In this document: in pieces, positions 28,965 to 39,041 of the stretch
How positions within the stretch are numbered: position 1 is the stretch's first letter
Layout of the letters: every line of letters starts with the position of its first letter
NCBI GenBank assembly: GCA_002700385.1
Contig: PADC01000006.1
Span: 682,001 to 746,000, forward strand
Direction: 5' to 3'
From: Cycloclasticus sp.
GTDB taxonomy: Bacteria; Pseudomonadota; Gammaproteobacteria; Methylococcales; Cycloclasticaceae
Length of the DNA: 64,000 nucleotides
Made by a program: the position numbers and the translations under genes
Notes under the pieces: model-generated
The model's input: the letters and a program-made list of their open reading frames with translations, nothing else
What the model was told of the DNA's origin: nothing
Databases searched by the model: none

Positions 28965-30148
28965 GCCGACCTCCCTTTTAGCTGGCTGACATACTCTTGC
29001 TGCGTTTGATGGTGAATACGGCACAACAAACCCACAACTGCGCACATGATAATCATGCTGCTGCCACCGTAACTCATCAGCGGCAAGGTCAATCCTTTTG
29101 TTGGCAAGGCTCCCATATTAACCGCTATATTGACAAACGATTGCAGCCCAATCCAAACACCCAACCCATAGGCCAACAGTGAATAGAACCTGAGGTTTAA
29201 ACGTTCTGCTGCTTTACCAATTTGGAAGGCCCGCCATATCAATAAACCAAACAGTAAAATAACCGAAACCGAGCCAACAAACCCCAGCTCTTCACTTAAG
29301 ACGGCAAAAATAAAATCGGTATGGGCTTCCGGTAAGTAAAACAGTTTCTGAATACTGCTCCCCAAACCAACACCAAACCATTCCCCACGGCCCATCGCTA
29401 TTAACGATTGAATCAGCTGAAAGCCTGACCCTAAATGATCCGCCCAAGGGTCCCTAAAGGCTGTTACACGCTCCATTCGGTAAGCTGACGATGTAATAGC
29501 CACCACGCCTAAAACTACCCCCATCAGCACCAAAGTCACAAACTCTATTAAGCGAGCCCCGCCTAAAAACATCATGCACATCACACTAAAACCAATAACA
29601 AACGTAGCGCCGAAATCAGGCTCCGCCATTAACAGCCCAAACACGATACCTAACGGTAACATGGGGCGTATAACGCCTTTTATAGACTCACGCACATCAT
29701 TTACATGCCGCGTTAAGAAACCGGCCATATACAAAATACAAATCAACTTCACTATTTCCGATACTTGCAGTCTTGCAACGCCTACATTAATCCAGCGATA
29801 ACTCCCGTTCACTTTGACACCAATACCCGGGATAAAGACCAGCACTAATAAGGCGATAGCAATTAAAATTAAACTTGGCCCGCCTTGCTCCCAAACTTTC
29901 AAAGGCACACAGGCACCTATAAAAGCCAGGGTCAAACCAATCAAAATATGCACTGCTTGGCGGGCCGGATAATGCCAAATATTGTCGAACACCCTGTCAC
30001 CAAGGTGTAATGAGGCAGAGACCACCATCACATAGCCAACAGACAATAATCCTAAAGCAGCAAACAGCAACCAACCGTCTAAATAATAACGACCACGTTT
30101 GGCAACAACAACAGCAGCATCACCCATTTTTGGCATCGCGATACTCAT
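28949..30148 (-). CDS. ftsW: Septal peptidoglycan polymerase FtsW (SEDS family)
   Basis: An integral membrane glycosyltransferase of the SEDS family that polymerises lipid II at the septum together with FtsI. The 399-residue protein has about ten membrane spans; 'GVKVNGSYRWINVGVARLQ' and 'TDFIFAVLSEELGFVGSVSV' are SEDS signatures, the latter following 'SSIQKLFYLPEAH'. 'LMSYGGSSMIIMCAVVGLL' is the conserved C-terminal motif. It overlaps murD by 4 bases and murG by 16. Context within dcw distinguishes it from RodA. Confidence 0.97.
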   Translation of the reverse strand: MSIAMPKMGDAAVVVAKRGRYYLDGWLLFAALGLLSVGYVMVVSASLHLGDRVFDNIWHYPARQAVHILIGLTLAFIGACVPLKVWEQGGPSLILIAIALLVLVFIPGIGVKVNGSYRWINVGVARLQVSEIVKLICILYMAGFLTRHVNDVRESIKGVIRPMLPLGIVFGLLMAEPDFGATFVIGFSVMCMMFLGGARLIEFVTLVLMGVVLGVVAITSSAYRMERVTAFRDPWADHLGSGFQLIQSLIAMGRGEWFGVGLGSSIQKLFYLPEAHTDFIFAVLSEELGFVGSVSVILLFGLLIWRAFQIGKAAERLNLRFYSLLAYGLGVWIGLQSFVNIAVNMGALPTKGLTLPLMSYGGSSMIIMCAVVGLLCRIHHQTQQEYVSQLKGRSAWQYA

Positions 30149-31542
30149 GCAGCCAGCTCCCTGACAGCGGCAATAAAACGATCACCTCGTTGCTGATAAT
30201 TTGCAAATTGATCTAACGATGCACAAGCCGGTGATAATAGAACCGTCTCACCCATCACCGCTCGACTGGCAGCTAATTGAACGGCTTCCTCGATATTTTC
30301 CGCCATGACAACAGGCTTGTCTCCAGCCGCTTCGGCTTGAAACCTTTTAGCATCTCGCCCTATTAAAATCAGCAGTGAAACATGTGCCTCAATTCCTTTT
30401 GCCAATACGTTAAAATCCGCGCCTTTCCCATCACCACCAGCAATCAAAATAATGGGGCCACCCAAGCCAGTTAGCGCGGCTAAACAGGCACCCGGGTTTG
30501 TCGCTTTAGAATCATTAATCCAAGTCACACCTTGAATATCAGCCACCCACTGCGCTCTATGCTCCAAGCCAGGAAACACCTTTAGCACTTCTATTTGCGC
30601 AGATTTCGGCAGGTTTAATGAATCTGCCATGGCCATTGCCGCCAACGCATTTTGTATATTATGACGGCCTTTAAGCTTTAATTCAGACACCGGTAAAATA
30701 GGGCTGTCTCCTTTCGACATCACCTCATGGCCTGCTGAAGCCACCAACCCATAATCGCTGGATTGAGGCTTATCCAAACCAAATGAAATAATTTTTCGCC
30801 CGGACGGTAATTGCATTGAGCTAACAACAGCATCCTGACGATTGATAACCGCCACACCATCACCATAAAAAATCCGTTCCTTTGCTTCACAATACGCTGC
30901 CAAGGTTTGATAACGATCCATATGATCATCACTGATATTCAATAAGGTGACGACGTCCGCTTTCAACTGAGAGGTTCTTTCAAGTTGAAAACTGGACAGC
31001 TCCAATACATACAAATCAGCGGGCTTTTCCGATAGCAGATCTAATGCGGGCGTCCCAAGATTACCTCCGGCTCGCACATCCCACTTTGCTTTTTCAGCCA
31101 TCTTAGCCAGCAACGTTGTCACCGTGCTTTTGCCATTTGAACCCGTTATTGCGGCGACCGGCGCATCGGCACACACAGCAAAAAGATCGATATCACCAAA
31201 AACAGGCACGCCTCGTTCCGCTGCTGTTTGAATCTCGTCCTCATCTAAGCTAACGCCTGGGCTAACAATGATATGTGTCGCGGCTTCAAAAACAGCGTGT
31301 TTAAAACCACCCGTGAATACGGCAATATCGCGATAAGATTCCTCCATGACATCTAAACCAGGAGGCGTTTCTCGACTATCAATCACAGCCACTTCAATAT
31401 GATTTTTTTCTAGAAACTTAATAACCGACAAACCAGTGACACCCAATCCCACAACAAGCACACGCACGCCTTCCTGATCTAAGCCTAAACGGTCTAAACC
31501 CGGACAGTGATGATGATTTTGATTGCGCATCAGTGGTTCCAT
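30145..31542 (-). CDS. murD: UDP-N-acetylmuramoyl-L-alanine--D-glutamate ligase MurD
   Basis: Adds D-glutamate to UDP-MurNAc-L-Ala. 'VRVLVVGLGVTGLSVIKFLE' is the N-terminal Rossmann motif, '[20 protein letters not shown]' the P-loop, 'LLNISDDHMDRYQTLAAYC' the Mur ligase His motif and 'VTWINDSKATNPGACLAALT' the third-domain signature. The track ORF begins inside mraY; ATG 31542 shares one base with the mraY stop (TAATG), giving 465 residues, with ATG 31530 also possible. The short histidine-rich start (NQNHHH) is not typical but does not affect any known site. Confidence 0.97.
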   Translation of the reverse strand: MEPLMRNQNHHHCPGLDRLGLDQEGVRVLVVGLGVTGLSVIKFLEKNHIEVAVIDSRETPPGLDVMEESYRDIAVFTGGFKHAVFEAATHIIVSPGVSLDEDEIQTAAERGVPVFGDIDLFAVCADAPVAAITGSNGKSTVTTLLAKMAEKAKWDVRAGGNLGTPALDLLSEKPADLYVLELSSFQLERTSQLKADVVTLLNISDDHMDRYQTLAAYCEAKERIFYGDGVAVINRQDAVVSSMQLPSGRKIISFGLDKPQSSDYGLVASAGHEVMSKGDSPILPVSELKLKGRHNIQNALAAMAMADSLNLPKSAQIEVLKVFPGLEHRAQWVADIQGVTWINDSKATNPGACLAALTGLGGPIILIAGGDGKGADFNVLAKGIEAHVSLLILIGRDAKRFQAEAAGDKPVVMAENIEEAVQLAASRAVMGETVLLSPACASLDQFANYQQRGDRFIAAVRELAA

Positions 31543-32624
31543 TATCTTAATTTCAACGTCGATAACCCGATCAACACCAAAATGACGGTGATAATCCAAA
31601 AACGAACGATAATTCTTGGTTCCGGCCAACCTTTTAATTCGAAGTGATGATGGATGGGTGCCATTCTAAAAACACGTTTGCCCGTCAACTTAAAGGAAGC
31701 CACCTGCAAGATAACTGACACCGTTTCCATGACGAACACGCCGCCCATGATGACCAACACTAACTCTTGACGCACCAGCACGGCTAACACACCCAAAGCC
31801 GCACCCAATGCTAATGCCCCAACATCGCCCATAAACACCATGGCCGGATAAGCGTTAAACCATAAAAAGCCCATGCCAGCGCCAACGATCGCGCCACAAA
31901 AAACAACCAATTCACCCGTCCCTTGCAAACTGGGAATAGCCAAATATTGAGCAAACTGCGCATTACCCGATAAATAAGCAAAAATACCCAATGCGCCCGC
32001 CACTAAAACTGTTGGCATAATGGCCAAACCATCTAAACCATCTGTCAAATTAACCGCGTTACTACTGCCGACGATGACAAAATAGGTCAATGGAACGAAT
32101 AGCCAACCGAGTTGAACACTCACGTCTTTAAAAAAAGGAACAAACAATGTTGTTTCCAATGGTGACGTCGCCGTGTAGTACAAAAACAGCCCTGCCCCCA
32201 GGGCAATAATCGATTGCCCTATATATTTTTTACCCGCTGATAACCCTTTAGGGTCCTGCAAAGCCACTTTTTTATAATCATCAATAAAACCAATCGCCCC
32301 TGTTAACAAGGTGACCAGAAGCACAACCCAGACATATCGGTTTGTTAAATCCGCCCACAACAGCGTACTTAACCCCACCGCCACTAAAATGAGCGTACCC
32401 CCCATCGTTGGCGTTCCAGCTTTTTGAAAGTGTGTTTCTGGGCCATCATCACGGACGGCTTGGCCAATTTTATGAAAGCTCAACTTACGAATCATTGCGG
32501 GCCCCACCAAAAAGGCAACGAACAAGGCCGTCAGGGTACCCAAGATTGAACGCATCGTCAGGTACTGAAATACCCTAAACCCGCTATGGTACTCCGTTAA
32601 CCAATCTGCCAACATTAACAACAT
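31542..32624 (-). CDS. mraY: Phospho-N-acetylmuramoyl-pentapeptide transferase MraY
   Basis: A ten-span membrane enzyme that transfers phospho-MurNAc-pentapeptide to undecaprenyl phosphate, making lipid I. '[20 protein letters not shown]', '[12 protein letters not shown]' (catalytic DDxxK) and '[20 protein letters not shown]' are diagnostic, as is '[20 protein letters not shown]'. At 360 residues it matches the E. coli length and its start '[16 protein letters not shown]' aligns with the family N-terminus, so the track start is kept. It overlaps murF by 10 bases and murD by one. Confidence 0.98.
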   Translation of the reverse strand: MLLMLADWLTEYHSGFRVFQYLTMRSILGTLTALFVAFLVGPAMIRKLSFHKIGQAVRDDGPETHFQKAGTPTMGGTLILVAVGLSTLLWADLTNRYVWVVLLVTLLTGAIGFIDDYKKVALQDPKGLSAGKKYIGQSIIALGAGLFLYYTATSPLETTLFVPFFKDVSVQLGWLFVPLTYFVIVGSSNAVNLTDGLDGLAIMPTVLVAGALGIFAYLSGNAQFAQYLAIPSLQGTGELVVFCGAIVGAGMGFLWFNAYPAMVFMGDVGALALGAALGVLAVLVRQELVLVIMGGVFVMETVSVILQVASFKLTGKRVFRMAPIHHHFELKGWPEPRIIVRFWIITVILVLIGLSTLKLR

Positions 32625-34015
32625 GCGCTACCCTCTAATTGAGTTATTTTTTCTACGATCTTTTCCAAGCCTTGTGAGCGCGAACCTTTCACTAATACCA
32701 AAACGCCCGAGCTCAAGGTTTTTTGTAAGTGCGCCACCAGCTCTTCCTGACTTGCAAAGTGCACCGCCTGCCTGTCAGGCGAATCCGACTGTGCATTAAA
32801 AGCTTCAACGGCATGCTGCATTTGTTCACCCACTGCATAAAATTGCTGCACGTTACTTTTCACGATTTGCTCAGCCATCTGCCGATGTATTTGTGTGCTA
32901 TTAACCCCTAGCTCGGCAAAATCTCCCAGTACTATCCAAAAAGGTTGTTTTATATGGGTTAAACAGGCTAACGCCGCTTCAAATGACTTAGGGTTTGCGT
33001 TATAGCAATCGTTTATCACAATGCTTCCTGCAATCCCTTGTAAGGCTTGCATGCGGCCTTTAACCGCTGTAACTCGACCTAAGCCTTCTTTTATACGAGA
33101 CAGGGGTTCACCCAAACTCAATGCAGCGCTTGCAGCGGCCAGTGCATTTAAGACATTGTGTTTACCCATCAGGTTCAGCTGAATATCAATGTGCTGTTGT
33201 TGGTAATTCAGCACAAACGTGGTTTTAAATTGCCCCTTTAGCAAACTCATTTGAACTGAGTCGGCATCCGCCCAGACATCTGCCTCATCAGACCAGCCAA
33301 AAAGCATGAGTTTTCTCTGCGCCAACAACTCAAGCCATTGGTCTAACCAAGGCTCTTGCTGATTTAAAATAGCGGTACCGGTTGCGCTTAGGCCGGATAT
33401 AATTTCCCCTTTTGCACTCGCCACGCCTTGAAGACTTCCAAAACCTTCTAGGTGTGCAGAACCGACATTATTTAAAATGGCCACCGTCGGCTTTGCAATA
33501 TCACATAAATGCGCAATATCCCCTGCCTGACTAGCCCCCATTTCGATCACCGCCACTTCATGCGACTGCGTTAAATTCAATAAGGTCAGGGGGACTCCAA
33601 TTTGATTATTGAAATTACCCTCTGTTGCCAAAACCTGCTTGGACACATTTAAAATGCTGGCCAGTAATTCTTTTACACTGGTTTTACCGTTACTGCCGGT
33701 AATTGCTACCAAAGGAATATCAACACTCTCACGTTGTTGTTTGGCTAGCTGGGTTAACGCTACCAAGGTGTCATCCACTTTTACGTAAGGAATATCAGCC
33801 ACCACATCGGCACTGACAAGCGCGGCAATAGCGCCGTTTTCACTGGCCTGAGAAACAAAATGGTTGCCATCAAAGTGATCACCCTGCAAGGCAACAAAAA
33901 GATCATCTTGCTGAATACTTCTTGTGTCTGTGCTCACTGAATCAAAGCAAACATTTTCACCAACTAAATGACCGTTCACGGTTGTTGCTAACTGCTGAAG
34001 GCTCATGTCTTGCAT
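32615..34015 (-). CDS. murF: UDP-N-acetylmuramoyl-tripeptide--D-alanyl-D-alanine ligase MurF
   Basis: Adds the D-Ala-D-Ala dipeptide made by Ddl to the UDP-MurNAc-tripeptide. '[20 protein letters not shown]' is the N-terminal domain motif, '[20 protein letters not shown]' the P-loop, '[20 protein letters not shown]' the central motif, and '[20 protein letters not shown]' the third domain. A GGAGG lies six bases before the ATG at 34015, within the end of murE, with which it overlaps 13 bases. 466 residues is normal. Confidence 0.97.
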   Translation of the reverse strand: MQDMSLQQLATTVNGHLVGENVCFDSVSTDTRSIQQDDLFVALQGDHFDGNHFVSQASENGAIAALVSADVVADIPYVKVDDTLVALTQLAKQQRESVDIPLVAITGSNGKTSVKELLASILNVSKQVLATEGNFNNQIGVPLTLLNLTQSHEVAVIEMGASQAGDIAHLCDIAKPTVAILNNVGSAHLEGFGSLQGVASAKGEIISGLSATGTAILNQQEPWLDQWLELLAQRKLMLFGWSDEADVWADADSVQMSLLKGQFKTTFVLNYQQQHIDIQLNLMGKHNVLNALAAASAALSLGEPLSRIKEGLGRVTAVKGRMQALQGIAGSIVINDCYNANPKSFEAALACLTHIKQPFWIVLGDFAELGVNSTQIHRQMAEQIVKSNVQQFYAVGEQMQHAVEAFNAQSDSPDRQAVHFASQEELVAHLQKTLSSGVLVLVKGSRSQGLEKIVEKITQLEGSACC

Positions 34016-35556
34016 GCATCGCCTCCTTTTTCCAACATTCGTTTCGCTTTCAGGGCGCTTTTTACCTGCGCAATATCACTGAAAGCAATTTTTTCACTGC
34101 CTATCTGCTGATATTCCTCATGCCCTTTACCCGCAATGAGAACAATATCGTCTTCCGCAGCCCGCATGATGGTGTCTTTTATTGCTTGGGCACGGTCAAG
34201 GACCACCTCTACTTCATTTGCTGCGTTAGCACCGGCTTTAATTTGCTCCGCAATATGCCGAGCCGACTCAAAACGTGGATTATCATTTGTAATCACAATC
34301 TGATCCGCCCATTCAGCGGCTATTGCCCCCATTAAAGGCCGTTTAGCTTGATCACGATTACCACCGCAACCAAAAACAAGCCTTAAGGCGCCTTGGCCGT
34401 GTTCACGCAGGCTCATCAAAGCGAGTTTTAAAGCATCCGGAGTATGCGCATAGTCAACAATCACTGTCGGTTTAACGCCAGCAACAGCAATATGTTGCAT
34501 ACGACCGCTTACGCCTTGAATAGCCCCAACTTTCTTAGCCGCCACACTAAATTCATCACCTATTGCGACCAATACCGCCAAGCTGGCAACAATATTATCG
34601 ACATTAAACGCTCCAAATAAAGTCGAGTGAATTGACACAATTTGCTTATTGAATGACACATCAAACGATAACCCTGTCGATACCAACTGCTCATTCGAAA
34701 TATAGAAACTGTTTTCAATACCTTGATTTTCCGCATCACGTGAAAAACTGTAAACAGCCACGCTCGGTGCTAATGCTTTTTCGATAGTCGCGCTGAACGG
34801 GTCATCTCTATTTAGCACAACAAACTTTAGCGACGGACATTTGAACAAGGCTAATTTAGCTTCTCCATACGCCTCTATTGTCCGATGATAATCCAGGTGA
34901 TCGTGGCTTAAATTAGTAAAAACCGCCCCTTTAAAATGAACGTCTTTAACTCGCCCTTGATCCAAACCATGCGAAGACACTTCCATCGCAACTTCGTTAC
35001 AACCTTCATCTCGAAGAACAGCTAATTGATTTTGAACACTGATCGCATCGGGCGTGGTATTCATTGTTCGTTTAAGCTCATTTAACTGCCCCCAACCTAA
35101 AGTGCCTATCAACCCGCATGATTTCTCATAGGTGTTGAGCGCCTGAGCAATAAAATGGCTCACTGATGTTTTACCGTTCGTCCCGGTAATGCCAATAACC
35201 GATAATTGATCAGAAGGGTGTTGATAAAAACGCGAAGCAATAGCACTGAGATGCCGACCTAAATCAGCTAATTCGAGCAAGCAAATACCCGACTGCTTTT
35301 TAACTTGTCTTGCGAGTAACTCACCGCCTGACGAAGGATCATAAATAATCGCTATCGCGCCTGCCTTAACGGCTTGGTCTGCATACATTAAGCCATGCTC
35401 TTTCGACCCCGCGACCGCGATAAAAACATCACCGTCCTGTATCGTTCGAGCATCTATTTTCAACCCTGTCACGAATACATCGGATTCCAGTTCCAGCAAA
35501 CCGTCCAGTAGAGTCTGTAAAGAAACCAACGTTAAATTTCGCTTAGCAGGCATCAT
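34003..35556 (-). CDS. murE: UDP-N-acetylmuramoyl-L-alanyl-D-glutamate--2,6-diaminopimelate ligase MurE
   Basis: Adds the third residue of the stem peptide. 'GLKIDARTIQDGDVFIAVAG' is the N-terminal UDP-binding motif, 'IGITGTNGKTSVSHFIAQAL' the P-loop and 'VIVDYAHTPDALKLALMSLR' the catalytic domain signature. The specificity loop reads 'TNDNPRFESARHIAEQI', where the DNPR motif is the marker for meso-diaminopimelate rather than lysine, so the wall is Gram-negative type. It overlaps ftsI and murF by 4 and 13 bases. A GGAG is present upstream of tandem ATG codons. Confidence 0.97.
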   Translation of the reverse strand: MMPAKRNLTLVSLQTLLDGLLELESDVFVTGLKIDARTIQDGDVFIAVAGSKEHGLMYADQAVKAGAIAIIYDPSSGGELLARQVKKQSGICLLELADLGRHLSAIASRFYQHPSDQLSVIGITGTNGKTSVSHFIAQALNTYEKSCGLIGTLGWGQLNELKRTMNTTPDAISVQNQLAVLRDEGCNEVAMEVSSHGLDQGRVKDVHFKGAVFTNLSHDHLDYHRTIEAYGEAKLALFKCPSLKFVVLNRDDPFSATIEKALAPSVAVYSFSRDAENQGIENSFYISNEQLVSTGLSFDVSFNKQIVSIHSTLFGAFNVDNIVASLAVLVAIGDEFSVAAKKVGAIQGVSGRMQHIAVAGVKPTVIVDYAHTPDALKLALMSLREHGQGALRLVFGCGGNRDQAKRPLMGAIAAEWADQIVITNDNPRFESARHIAEQIKAGANAANEVEVVLDRAQAIKDTIMRAAEDDIVLIAGKGHEEYQQIGSEKIAFSDIAQVKSALKAKRMLEKGGDACKT

Positions 35557-37292
35557 TGAGCTCCTCCATCAAACGCAGCAAGAACTGTCGCATTTTCAAG
35601 ATTATCTGGCGCCACATTCATTAAGCGCAACGCGCCGGCCATGACTCTTGAAAATACAGGCGCTGCGACTAAGCCACCATAATAGTCACCTGCTTTCGGC
35701 TCATCAATAACCACCACCATCACGAGTTTTGGATCATCTGCAGGCGCCATACCTGCAAAAATTCCCAAGTACTTATCTTCAGCGTACCCTCCTGCAATCG
35801 CTTTCTTTACTGTGCCCGTTTTACCGGCAACTGAATAGCCATGAACCGTTGCTCGAGGCGCTGTCCCCGAACGACTCGTCACCCCTTTCATCATGTCGCG
35901 CAGGCTAACAGCAACCCATCGACTCATGACTCGAGTCTTCTCTAGCTCCTGCCCTTCCTGCACCAACGAAACAGGCTCTAAAAAACCATCATTGGCAATG
36001 GCCGTATAAGCATGTGCCAATTGAAGCACTGATGATGACAGGCCATATCCGAACGATAACGTTGCCGTTTCAATGGGGCGCCATTGTTCATACCTCGTTA
36101 ATTTTCCACGTGCTTCCCCCGGAAAGCCCGACCCCACGAGCCGACCAAAACCCAACCCGTTCAACAGACCCCACAAGCGTTCAGGCGCAATACCCAAAGC
36201 AATTTTTGCAGAGGCGACGTTACTTGATTTTAGAAGCAGCGTGGCTAAATCAATCTCTCCGTAATTACGGTGATCACGCACTTGACTGCGACCAACTCTC
36301 ATAAAACCCGGATTAGTATCAATAATCGTTGATTGATCAAACACACCCGACTCCATTCCAGCCGCTACAGTAAAAGGCTTCATCGTTGAGCCGGGCTCAA
36401 AAACATCTACAAACGCTCTGTTTCTGACATGGCTTGCTTTAATCTTGGACCGATCATTCGGGTTAAATGCTGGCTGATTGGCAACCGCCAAAACATGACC
36501 CGTTTCAGGGTTCAATAACACCAATGAGCCTGATGTTGCCTTTTGTTGGGCAACAGCGGCTTTCAATTCACGATAGGCTAAATACTGCAAACGGCGATCA
36601 ATGGTTAAACGAACATCTTGTCCCGAAATCGGCGCACGAATATCGTCAACGTGTTTAACCATCCGACGTTTCCCATCCCGCAACACACGCTCAACACCCG
36701 GCGTTCCTTTTAAACGCTCATTCAGCGCCAGTTCCAACCCCTCCTGGCCCTCGTCATCAATATTGGTAAAGCCCACTAAATGGGCAGCCACCTCACCATC
36801 TGGATAATAACGTCGGTACTCTTTTTGTAAATACACACCGGGAATCTGCAACTGATCGATCATTGCCGCTACTTGAGGATCCATATGGCGGCGTAAATAC
36901 ACAAAACGACGCGACGCAACTGTTTTTAATTTTTTATCAAGTGCTTTCGTTTTCAAACCCAGCAACTTTGCAAACTGTTTTTTATGCTGCCCCAGCTCCA
37001 ACTCCTGCGGGTTTACCCAAACAGAGCTCACCGGTGCACTAATAGCCAAGGCATGGCCATCCGAATCAGTAATTTTTCCACGGTATGCCGGCAATTTGAT
37101 ATCACGCAAATGCACGGCTTCTCCACGTTTTTGCAGATAACCGTTATTAATTACCTGCAAATCAACTGCGCGGTATATCAACCCACACATCACCATCATG
37201 AAACACGCCAAAATAAAACGACGCCGCCCAGCCAACTCCGGCACAATAATTCTTTGCGCTTTATCACCCGATTGTTTAGACGTGTAATTCAT
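35553..37292 (-). CDS. ftsI: Septal peptidoglycan transpeptidase FtsI (PBP3)
   Basis: The class B penicillin-binding protein that cross-links septal peptidoglycan, anchored by one N-terminal span ('FILACFMMVMCGLIYRAVDL'). The non-catalytic region starts with 'RGKITDSDGHALAISAPVSS'. The transpeptidase motifs are complete: 'FEPGSTMKPFTVA' (SxxK), 'LKSSNVASAKIAL' (SxN) and 'SVAGKTGTVKKA' (KTG). 579 residues is normal. It is bounded by ftsL (4-base overlap) and murE (4-base overlap), and partners FtsW in the same operon. Confidence 0.97.
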   Translation of the reverse strand: MNYTSKQSGDKAQRIIVPELAGRRRFILACFMMVMCGLIYRAVDLQVINNGYLQKRGEAVHLRDIKLPAYRGKITDSDGHALAISAPVSSVWVNPQELELGQHKKQFAKLLGLKTKALDKKLKTVASRRFVYLRRHMDPQVAAMIDQLQIPGVYLQKEYRRYYPDGEVAAHLVGFTNIDDEGQEGLELALNERLKGTPGVERVLRDGKRRMVKHVDDIRAPISGQDVRLTIDRRLQYLAYRELKAAVAQQKATSGSLVLLNPETGHVLAVANQPAFNPNDRSKIKASHVRNRAFVDVFEPGSTMKPFTVAAGMESGVFDQSTIIDTNPGFMRVGRSQVRDHRNYGEIDLATLLLKSSNVASAKIALGIAPERLWGLLNGLGFGRLVGSGFPGEARGKLTRYEQWRPIETATLSFGYGLSSSVLQLAHAYTAIANDGFLEPVSLVQEGQELEKTRVMSRWVAVSLRDMMKGVTSRSGTAPRATVHGYSVAGKTGTVKKAIAGGYAEDKYLGIFAGMAPADDPKLVMVVVIDEPKAGDYYGGLVAAPVFSRVMAGALRLMNVAPDNLENATVLAAFDGGAQ

Positions 37293-37567
37293 TTAACCTT
37301 TATGTAAACAACTTGTTCAGGCTTTGGTGCCTGTAAATTTAATTTTGTTCGCGCCAACTTTTCTATTCTGCTATTTGACGACCATGTATTTTGTTCCAAC
37401 TGCAAGCGGCTCCATTCAACACCCAGCCTGTCTTTCTCGCGCAGCTCTTTTTGTAATTGATAAAACATTAATCTCGCATCATATTTCACATACACTACAG
37501 CCAGGGCTGAGACCATGACTAACGCTAAAAAAACCATGCTAATGCCTGTTAAACCGTGCGTTGGCAC
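37289..37567 (-). CDS. ftsL: Cell division protein FtsL
   Basis: A 92-residue bitopic protein with one membrane span ('GISMVFLALVMVSALAVVYV') followed by a periplasmic coiled coil ('FYQLQKELREKDRLGVEWSR') and a conserved short tail. FtsL joins FtsB and FtsQ to activate FtsWI. The start codon is GTG sharing bases with the rsmH stop (TAGTG). Size and position between rsmH and ftsI are typical; sequence conservation in this family is low, so the call relies largely on topology and context. Confidence 0.94.
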   Translation of the reverse strand: MPTHGLTGISMVFLALVMVSALAVVYVKYDARLMFYQLQKELREKDRLGVEWSRLQLEQNTWSSNSRIEKLARTKLNLQAPKPEQVVYIKVK

Positions 37568-38502
37568 TATATTTTCTCCGCGACACGCAACACCGCACTG
37601 CGACTTCGCACATTGCCAGCCACTTCATCCGCGTTGGCTTTAAGCGCCTTGCCTACTGGCTTTAACACTGGTTTTTTAGCGTCCACCGGCAGCGGAAGAT
37701 GACGCGGCACAACATCCCCTCGAGATTTTTCACGAATAAACCGCTTTACCCTTCTATCTTCCAGTGAATGAAAACTGATTACCGCTAATCGTCCACCTGG
37801 CTTTAAAATATCTATTGAATTGAGTAATGCTTGATCAAGATCATCCAGCTCTTTATTAATTTTGATTCTAATCGCCTGAAAACTTCTTGTTGCGGGGTGT
37901 TTACCCGGCTCGCGTCTTGTTACCACATTTGCAATCAAGCTGGCTAATTGCGCTGTTGTTTCAATCGGCTTTTCTTGTCGCTGAAGAACTATTTCAGCTG
38001 CAATTCTGCGCGCAAACTTCTCCTCGCCATATTCCCTTAGGACACCAATCAATTCATTTTCTTCAACGTGTGAAAGCCACTGCGCAGCCGACTCCCCTTG
38101 CGTTGTATCCATTCTCATATCTAAAGGGCCGTCTTTCATAAAGCTAAACCCTCGCTCCGCAACATCTAACTGAGGCGACGAGACACCTAAGTCAAGCAAA
38201 ATACCATCGACTTTACCCCGCCACTGCCGTTCATTCGCCAATTGATCCATATCCGCAAAACTGCCGTGCGCCAATTCAAATCGTTTATCTGTCAGTAATT
38301 TTTTTGCCTGAGAAGAATTCACAGCGTCCATATCCTTATCAATCGCCAACAGCTTCCCTTGCGATGACAAAACCCGCAAAATTGCCCCACTATGTCCACC
38401 ACGACCAAAGGTTCCATCAATATAAACCCCATCAATTTGTCGTATTAGCCCTTCTACTGCTTCATCCAATAAAACCGGCTTATGTAATTCACCAGCAGTC
38501 AT
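37567..38502 (-). CDS. rsmH: 16S rRNA (cytosine(1402)-N(4))-methyltransferase RsmH (MraW)
   Basis: A SAM-dependent enzyme that methylates N4 of C1402 in 16S rRNA. The 311-residue protein shows 'KPVLLDEAVEGL', the SAM motif 'GVYIDGTFGRGGHSGAILRV', 'GILLDLGVSSPQLDVAERGF' and the C-terminal 'RLAVISFHSLEDRRVKRFIR'. It overlaps mraZ by one base (TAATG) and ftsL by one. Its presence as the second gene of the dcw cluster is nearly universal. Confidence 0.98.
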   Translation of the reverse strand: MTAGELHKPVLLDEAVEGLIRQIDGVYIDGTFGRGGHSGAILRVLSSQGKLLAIDKDMDAVNSSQAKKLLTDKRFELAHGSFADMDQLANERQWRGKVDGILLDLGVSSPQLDVAERGFSFMKDGPLDMRMDTTQGESAAQWLSHVEENELIGVLREYGEEKFARRIAAEIVLQRQEKPIETTAQLASLIANVVTRREPGKHPATRSFQAIRIKINKELDDLDQALLNSIDILKPGGRLAVISFHSLEDRRVKRFIREKSRGDVVPRHLPLPVDAKKPVLKPVGKALKANADEVAGNVRSRSAVLRVAEKI

Positions 38503-38957
38503 TAAAGCGACAATGTACCCAGTTCAGGTGAAAGCTCACCTTCTTCTGCACTCTCCTCTTCAAACCACATGTCACGCTTGGCAACCCATGTTTGCTCATC
38601 CCAAATTTCGAACTTATTTCCCTGCCCAATCATGACCGTTTTTTTATCTAATTCGGCAAATTCACGCAGCGGCGGAGCAACCAATACTCGGCCCTGACCA
38701 TCAAGTTCACATTCGGTCGCATGCCCAATTAACAAACGCTGCAATCGTCTGGCCTGCTTGTTCAATGTGGGCAATTTAATCAACTTACGTTCTATATCTT
38801 CCCAAACCGGTAATGGATACAATAAAAGGCTATGCTCACGATCAACCGTCATCACCATCTGCCCATCGCAAGAGGTCTTCAATTGCGCACGGTAGCGCGT
38901 GGGGATAGACAATCTTCCCTTCGCATCCAACGTCACATTATTAACCCCTCTAAACAC
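38502..38957 (-). CDS. mraZ: Transcriptional regulator MraZ
   Basis: A SpoVT/AbrB-like DNA-binding protein that represses its own operon in E. coli. Two AbrB-like repeats are visible: 'NNVTLDAKGRLSIPTRYRAQ' and 'ATECELDGQGRVLVAPPLRE'. The ORF track starts at a GTG at 38963, but the family N-terminus is MFRG; the second GTG at 38957 yields exactly that and has AGGGG five bases upstream, so I prefer it (151 residues). It leads the dcw cluster, directly behind the promoter and GG-repeat array described separately. Confidence 0.95.
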   Translation of the reverse strand: MFRGVNNVTLDAKGRLSIPTRYRAQLKTSCDGQMVMTVDREHSLLLYPLPVWEDIERKLIKLPTLNKQARRLQRLLIGHATECELDGQGRVLVAPPLREFAELDKKTVMIGQGNKFEIWDEQTWVAKRDMWFEEESAEEGELSPELGTLSL

Positions 38958-38967
38958 ATTCACCCCT

Positions 38968-39002
38968 TACCTAAAATTTCCCTTTTCTACCACTTTACCC
39001 CA
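38968..39002 (-). promoter_or_regulatory. Candidate MraZ operator (10-bp phased GG repeats)
   Basis: On the minus strand the mraZ leader reads TGGGG, TGGTA, GGGAA, AGGTA starting at 39002, 38992, 38982 and 38972, exactly ten bases apart. MraZ of E. coli binds TGGG-type direct repeats with ten-base spacing next to its promoter. Location just after the predicted transcription start fits autorepression. Only the first copy is a perfect TGGGG. Confidence 0.65.
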
Positions 39003-39011
39003 CTTTTTTGC

Positions 39012-39041
39012 ACTATAAGGATGAAAATACCACTCTGTCAA
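39012..39041 (-). promoter_or_regulatory. Sigma-70 promoter for the dcw cluster
   Basis: Minus-strand TTGACA (39041-39036) and TATAGT (39017-39012) separated by 18 bases; reading the -10 as TTATAG gives 17. The start site would fall near 39005, beside the first GG repeat of the candidate MraZ operator and about 45 bases before the mraZ start codon. Confidence 0.75.
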
